Shown here: piece by piece, positions 60,284-64,000 of the stretch
How positions within the stretch are numbered: the first letter of the stretch is position 1
Layout: every line of letters begins with the position of its first letter
NCBI RefSeq assembly: GCF_907163265.1
Contig: NZ_CAJQUM010000001.1
Coordinates: 2,666,001 to 2,730,000, forward strand
DNA length: 64,000 nt
Direction of reading: 5' to 3'
DNA from: Georgfuchsia toluolica
GTDB lineage: Bacteria > Pseudomonadota > Gammaproteobacteria > Burkholderiales > Rhodocyclaceae
The notes under the pieces: generated by a model
Told to the model about the DNA's origin: nothing
The model's database searches: none
Seen by the model: only the letters and a program-made list of their open reading frames with translations
Position numbers and translations under genes: made by a program

Positions 60284-61360
60284 ATGAATGACAAGATTCC
60301 CGAGTCCAATGTACCTGCCTTTGTCCGGATACGCCTGACCGAATTCAGCCACGGCGGCGGCTGCGGCTGCAAGATCGCGCCGGCCGTGCTCTCCCGCCTG
60401 CTGGCAGAGACGCCTCTGCGCGGGCTGCCGCCCGATCTGCTGGTGGGCTCCGAGACCAGCGACGACGCGGCGGTGTATCGCCTCAACGACGAGCAGGCCA
60501 TTGTCGCCACCACGGATTTCTTCACGCCGATCGTGGACGATCCCTACGACTTCGGCCGCATCGCCGCCACCAACGCGCTGTCCGACGTGTATGCCATGGG
60601 CGGCAAGCCCCTGTTCGCGCTGGCCATCGTCGGCATGCCATTGGGCAAGCTGCCGGAGGATGTCATCCGTCGCATTCTGGCTGGAGGCGAGGCGGTATGC
60701 GCCGCGGCGGGCATCCCCATCGCCGGCGGGCACAGCATCGATGTGCTGGAGCCGATCTACGGTCTGGTCGGCATCGGCGTGGTGCATCCGGCGCGGGTCA
60801 AACGCAACAGCGCGGCCCAGGCAGGTGACACGCTGATCCTCGGCAAGCCGCTGGGTATCGGCATGCTTTCGGCGGCATTGAAGAAGGGCCGGCTCTCCAC
60901 GGCGGGCTATGACAAAATGCTGAAATGGACCACGCTGCTGAACACGCCGGGGATTGCCCTGGCGGAAATGGCCGACGTTCATGCGGTGACCGATGTCACC
61001 GGTTTCGGCCTCGCCGGTCATCTGCTTGAAATCTGCCGTGGCTCTGGCATTGGCGCGCGTATCAACTTTGACAGCCTGCCCCTGATTGCGGAAGCCGTGC
61101 AGCATGCTCGCGCTGGCATCGCCACCGGCGCCTCGGCGCGCAACTGGGCGGCCTATGGCGAGCAACTGCTTTTGCCAACGGGATGCGCCGATTGGCAAAG
61201 AAACCTGCTCACCGACCCACAGACCAGCGGCGGCTTGCTGGTGGCCTGCGCACCCGGGAGTGCCGACAAGGTGCTGGACCTGTTGCGCGCGGAGGGCTTC
61301 GACGCGGCGGCCGTGATCGGAAGCATGACGGCGGACACGCCAGAGATTCAGGTGACATAG
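60284..61360 (+). CDS. selD: Selenide, water dikinase (selenophosphate synthetase)
   Basis: 358 residues. Makes selenophosphate from selenide and ATP. The catalytic region is SHGGGCGCKIAPAVL (Cys27 and Lys30 in the place of Cys17 and Lys20 of the E. coli enzyme, so a Cys rather than selenocysteine form). It also has ATTDFFTPIVDDPYDFGRIAATNALSDVYAMGG, GIPIAGGHSIDVLEPIYGL, VTDVTGFGLAGHLLEI and DPQTSGGLLVA. It is divergent from selU. No selA, selB or tRNA-Sec is seen in this window, so tRNA modification is the only visible use. Confidence 0.97.
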   Translation: MNDKIPESNVPAFVRIRLTEFSHGGGCGCKIAPAVLSRLLAETPLRGLPPDLLVGSETSDDAAVYRLNDEQAIVATTDFFTPIVDDPYDFGRIAATNALSDVYAMGGKPLFALAIVGMPLGKLPEDVIRRILAGGEAVCAAAGIPIAGGHSIDVLEPIYGLVGIGVVHPARVKRNSAAQAGDTLILGKPLGIGMLSAALKKGRLSTAGYDKMLKWTTLLNTPGIALAEMADVHAVTDVTGFGLAGHLLEICRGSGIGARINFDSLPLIAEAVQHARAGIATGASARNWAAYGEQLLLPTGCADWQRNLLTDPQTSGGLLVACAPGSADKVLDLLRAEGFDAAAVIGSMTADTPEIQVT

Positions 61361-61461
61361 CCACGGCAGGGTATCGACCATCGGGGACGACGCTATCGAA
61401 GAGGCAGTCGATCTGCACGCTCGCTATGTCCGGCTCGCGCGAAGTCGAGGTCGTAATTGCC

Positions 61462-61866
61462 ATGGATAATCCTTTCGTTACTTCTTTCCCCGACAGCATC
61501 CTGAATGCGAGTGTACCCAAGGCGAACATCATCGAGCTTTTGACTGCTGATCTTCCGGCGGTCTGCCCTCTCCCGTCCATGCCATTGTGGGCTTTGCGTC
61601 CGCGGATTTTCTTAGACGCGGTCAACGAGAAGGAGATAACGTGCCCGTAATGCGGTACGCGCTATCGGCTGCGCCGCAATGTCCCGATGCACCACCACGA
61701 TTTCGGGGGGCGTGATCTGCATCAACATCGCCCTCAGATACACCCCGTGCTTGAAGCAAAGGGTCCACCCGCACCCGTTGCCAGATCGCCCAACTTGAGC
61801 ACTGATGAACCCGGCAACACAACGCTCGAAATGATGACGCACTGGCTGAGGCGTGGTCGAAGCTGA
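61462..61866 (+). pseudogene. CHCC-type zinc-finger protein gene with in-frame stop
   Basis: From ATG 61462 it reads through NIIELLTADLPAVCPLPSMPLWALRPRIFLDAVNEKEITCP, then TAA at 61648-61650, and continues in the same frame with CGTRYRLRRN. Family members (small zinc-finger proteins related to NDUFS6) have ...F-D-----GE--CPYCGT-Y-L, so the stop replaces the expected Tyr between the two Cys by a single base change (TAT or TAC to TAA). The frame stays open to 61866. It is either a pseudogene or a sequencing error. Confidence 0.65.
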
Positions 61867-62227
61867 CTGCACCGCCGCGAGTTTGGCGGATAGACCTTTA
61901 GTTATGCCAGACTCGCTAACTTAGCTAGAGGTTACCTCTACCGAAACCGACGCGTGGGGTCTTGCCATCGTGGCAATTCGGCCAATAGTTGAGGGACCAT
62001 TTGCGGAAGACACCTCCCTTTTCCCAGAGACGAACGCTGGAGAAGGGCCGGGGATGAGGTGCTCGAGCGTCGAACATTTGCCGAATGTTCAACAGGTCAC
62101 CACGTATCGGCAAATGCCTACACTCCGCCTCAAACCCTGCAGATATTCAGCCGCCGTCAAGGTCAATATTCTCGACACATATCGGCCGGATCGCTGAACG
62201 ATCTGGCCTCTGGCAAGCGGAGGACAC
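61867..62227. other. Intergenic region upstream of the GlgC-like gene
   Basis: About 360 bases without a gene. There is a palindrome GAACATT-TGCCG-AATGTTC at 62072-62090 and, before it, a CTCCC...GGGCCGGGGATGAGG stretch (about 62007-62060) resembling a worn extragenic repeat. The palindrome could be an operator or a hairpin. Confidence 0.45.
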
Positions 62228-63190
62228 ATGATTTCGCCACGAGTCGTTGCATTCGTCATGGCCGGCGGAGAAGGCAGACGCCTGCGCCCGCTCACCGTTC
62301 ATTACCCAAAGCCCGCGCTGCCCGTCAGCGGTGCGTATCGTCTGATCGATTTCGCCTTGAGTAATCTCTACAACTCGAAGGTGCGCTCGATCTACGTGCT
62401 CGCGCAATATTGCCCCGAGCCGCTGCTGCGGCACATCGCGCATGCATGGATGCGAACCCCAGCGCGCGCAGCCAATTTCGTGCAGCCCCTGCTTGCTTCG
62501 GGAGCCAGCGGGCTCTCGCCATACAAGGGCACGGCCGATTCGGTCCGACAGAACCTGCATCTGGTGGACCGGCTGCAGCCCGACATCGTTGCCGTATTTG
62601 CCGCCGATCACATTTATCGCATGGACGTGCGGCAGATGATCGATTTTCATCGTGAGCGTAATGCAGACGCAACCGTAGCAGCCATTCCGGTTCCCATCGA
62701 GTGCGCGTCCCGATTCGGCGTCATTTCAGCTGACCAGCAAGGCTGCATCCACGGCTTTGATGAAAAGCCGCAGGCGCCCCAATCGTTGCCGGATGATCCC
62801 GATCTTGCATACGCGTCGATGGGCAATTACCTTTTTCGGCCCGAGGTGCTGCGCCAGGCGCTCGCCGAAGCCGCTCAACGCGGCGAGCACGATTTCGGCC
62901 TGCATGTATTGCCGCACTTGATAAGCACGCATCGGGTGTGTGCGTACAACTTCGGTGCGAACAAGGTTCCCGGCCTGCAGCCGCACGAGGAGCGCAGCTA
63001 TTGGCGCGACGTGGGCACCGTCGAAGCCTACGTGGCCGCACAGCATGACATCGCAGGACCGACACCGCGCTTCGATCTGCACAATACCTCGTGGCCCATC
63101 CATCCCTTGGGGCTTGCGGCCGCTCCGGCAAAAGCCGGACGCGACACCGCAAGTGTGCGGTGGCCCAGAGTCTCCGTTGCGAAGATCTGA
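62228..63190 (+). CDS. GlgC-like nucleotidyltransferase lacking the C-terminal domain
   Basis: 320 residues from ATG 62228 with GGAGG upstream. The N-terminal nucleotidyltransferase domain of ADP-glucose pyrophosphorylase is clear: VVAFVMAGGEGRRLRPLTVHYPKPALPVSGAYRLIDFALSNLYNSKVRSIYVLAQY, PYKGTADSVRQNL, VFAADHIYRMDVRQMIDFH, GFDEKPQ, ASMGNYLFRPEVL and SYWRDVGTVEAY. Normal GlgC is about 400-430 residues, with a left-handed beta-helix at the C-terminus that is absent here; the end after HNTSWPIHP is unrelated. It is either a truncated, possibly inactive copy or a short paralogue. No other glycogen genes are in view. Confidence 0.85.
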   Translation: MISPRVVAFVMAGGEGRRLRPLTVHYPKPALPVSGAYRLIDFALSNLYNSKVRSIYVLAQYCPEPLLRHIAHAWMRTPARAANFVQPLLASGASGLSPYKGTADSVRQNLHLVDRLQPDIVAVFAADHIYRMDVRQMIDFHRERNADATVAAIPVPIECASRFGVISADQQGCIHGFDEKPQAPQSLPDDPDLAYASMGNYLFRPEVLRQALAEAAQRGEHDFGLHVLPHLISTHRVCAYNFGANKVPGLQPHEERSYWRDVGTVEAYVAAQHDIAGPTPRFDLHNTSWPIHPLGLAAAPAKAGRDTASVRWPRVSVAKI

Positions 63191-63357
63191 CGTGAAGCCC
63201 GAGCCAATCGAGTCGCGCACCGCGGCAACCGTGGCGGCTTTCCCCCGTAAACGGGTGCTGCATGCTGGCCGGCCGTCGATCCATGGCAAGGCGTCGATTA
63301 GCGCGTCGCGATCGAAGCCGCATGAACCTTGTTCAACTTGAACTGGAGGAAGCATCA

Positions 63358-63999
63358 ATGAGCGACGAAGCAAGGAAACTCAGCGGAGGTGTGACGATGG
63401 CAGAGATAATGGGCCCTCGGAAGCTAGGGCCATTGACCCCACTGGTCGGCGAGTGGGAGGGTGACGTTGGCGTCGATCTTTCCTATCACAACAAGGACGA
63501 CGAAACGACGCAAACCGGGTACTTCGAGCGTGCGTGGTTCCGGCCCATACCGATTGTCGAAAACGGCCTGCAGACGATGGAGGGGCTGAATTACGAGATG
63601 ACGGCTTGGCGCCATGGCGAGGAAGCCATGGACCCGTTCCACGACGAAGTCGGTTATCTCCTCTGGGACAAGGCCAACAAACAGGTCATACGCTGTTTCG
63701 CGGTGCCGCGCGGGCTTGCCATTCTCGCAGGCGGTGATGCGGGTCCGCGCGACAAGTCATTCAAGTTCAAGTCGGAGCCAGGATCGGCGTCCTACGGTCT
63801 CTCCCAGAACAAATACCTCATCGAGCGCGCAAGGGCCATAGCCTTCGAGTGCACGTTTACCGTCAATGACGACGGCACGTTCAGCTACACATCCGACCTC
63901 GTCCTGAAGCTCGCTGCGACCGGTCGCGAAATGCACCATACCGATCGCAATACGCTGCATCTCGTGAAACGCATCCACCCGAGCACCGAAAAAACCTGA
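63358..63999 (+). CDS. Heme-binding beta-barrel (nitrobindin/DUF1794-like) protein
   Basis: 213 residues from ATG 63358, preceded by GGAGGA; the longer frame from 63262 is rejected. Lipocalin-like fold of the FABP/nitrobindin type: LGPLTPLVGEWEGDVGVDLSYHN (the GxWxG-type start), YFERAWFRPIPIVENGLQTMEGLNYEM, DEVGYLLWDKANKQVIRCFAVPRGLAILAGG, and the final strands KLAATGREMHHTDRNTLHLVKR with a candidate haem His. It may bind haem or a fatty acid-like ligand. It lies 167 bases after the GlgC-like gene and ends at the window edge. Confidence 0.75.
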   Translation: MSDEARKLSGGVTMAEIMGPRKLGPLTPLVGEWEGDVGVDLSYHNKDDETTQTGYFERAWFRPIPIVENGLQTMEGLNYEMTAWRHGEEAMDPFHDEVGYLLWDKANKQVIRCFAVPRGLAILAGGDAGPRDKSFKFKSEPGSASYGLSQNKYLIERARAIAFECTFTVNDDGTFSYTSDLVLKLAATGREMHHTDRNTLHLVKRIHPSTEKT

Positions 64000-64000
64000 C

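Overview
The window reads as a chromosome segment of a GC-rich betaproteobacterium, probably a respiratory Rhodocyclales/Nitrosomonadales relative. This is inferred from gene content and order: a Mpl-type murein ligase, a livJHMGF-aroQ-accBC-prmA neighbourhood, Csu-type pili, sulfite oxidation by SorAB, and LPS-core heptosyl/Kdo transferases. No 16S rRNA gene is present, so the genus is not fixed.

Layout. (1) 1-4904: two IS3-family elements flank sorAB, a periplasmic sulfite:cytochrome c oxidoreductase. (2) 4971-11972: a 7-kb integrated element bounded by a 46-bp direct repeat, one copy being the 3' half of tRNA-Lys. All its genes point the same way: an NgoMIV-like type II restriction-modification set (methylase, endonuclease, Vsr), an unknown protein, a Rep/relaxase-like protein, a small ORF, an excisionase-like HTH protein and a tyrosine integrase. 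(3) 12147-29557: housekeeping genes, namely a YyaL-like protein, a cytochrome c, a complete branched-chain amino acid ABC transporter, mpl, a TlpA thioredoxin, aroQ, accB-accC, prmA, a zinc-ribbon membrane protein, a PfkB kinase, apaH and an L-2-hydroxyglutarate oxidase-like flavoprotein. (4) 29815-34222: cell-surface polysaccharide genes (sugar epimerase, WaaE-like glycosyltransferase, waaC, waaA). (5) 34231-35899: an unknown gene inside ~297-bp inverted repeats. (6) 36020-42889: a tetR-regulated RND efflux operon ending in a tolC-like gene. (7) 43319-54197: a response regulator/CHASE2 kinase pair, a PAS-GGDEF diguanylate cyclase, a bacteriohemerythrin, a Csu-like chaperone-usher operon with three spore-coat-U subunits, and a convergent gene for an unusual membrane protein. 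That protein has cytoplasmic repeats resembling the c-di-GMP-binding MshEN motif, one membrane helix and a pilin-like outer domain. (8) 54793-63999: thiC, an antitoxin remnant, a DUF3883 nuclease-like protein, a DsbB/DsbA pair, the selenium genes selU and selD, an interrupted zinc-finger gene, a short GlgC-like protein and a heme-binding beta-barrel protein.

The items most worth following are the MshEN-pilin fusion beside a diguanylate cyclase and pilus operon, the accC translation start present three times in tandem 120-bp units, the inverted-repeat cassette, the tRNA-Lys island, and a 17-bp perfect inverted duplication inside prmA. Many genes overlap by ATGA, indicating translational coupling. 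Short palindromic repeats are abundant between genes and, in three places, inside reading frames.
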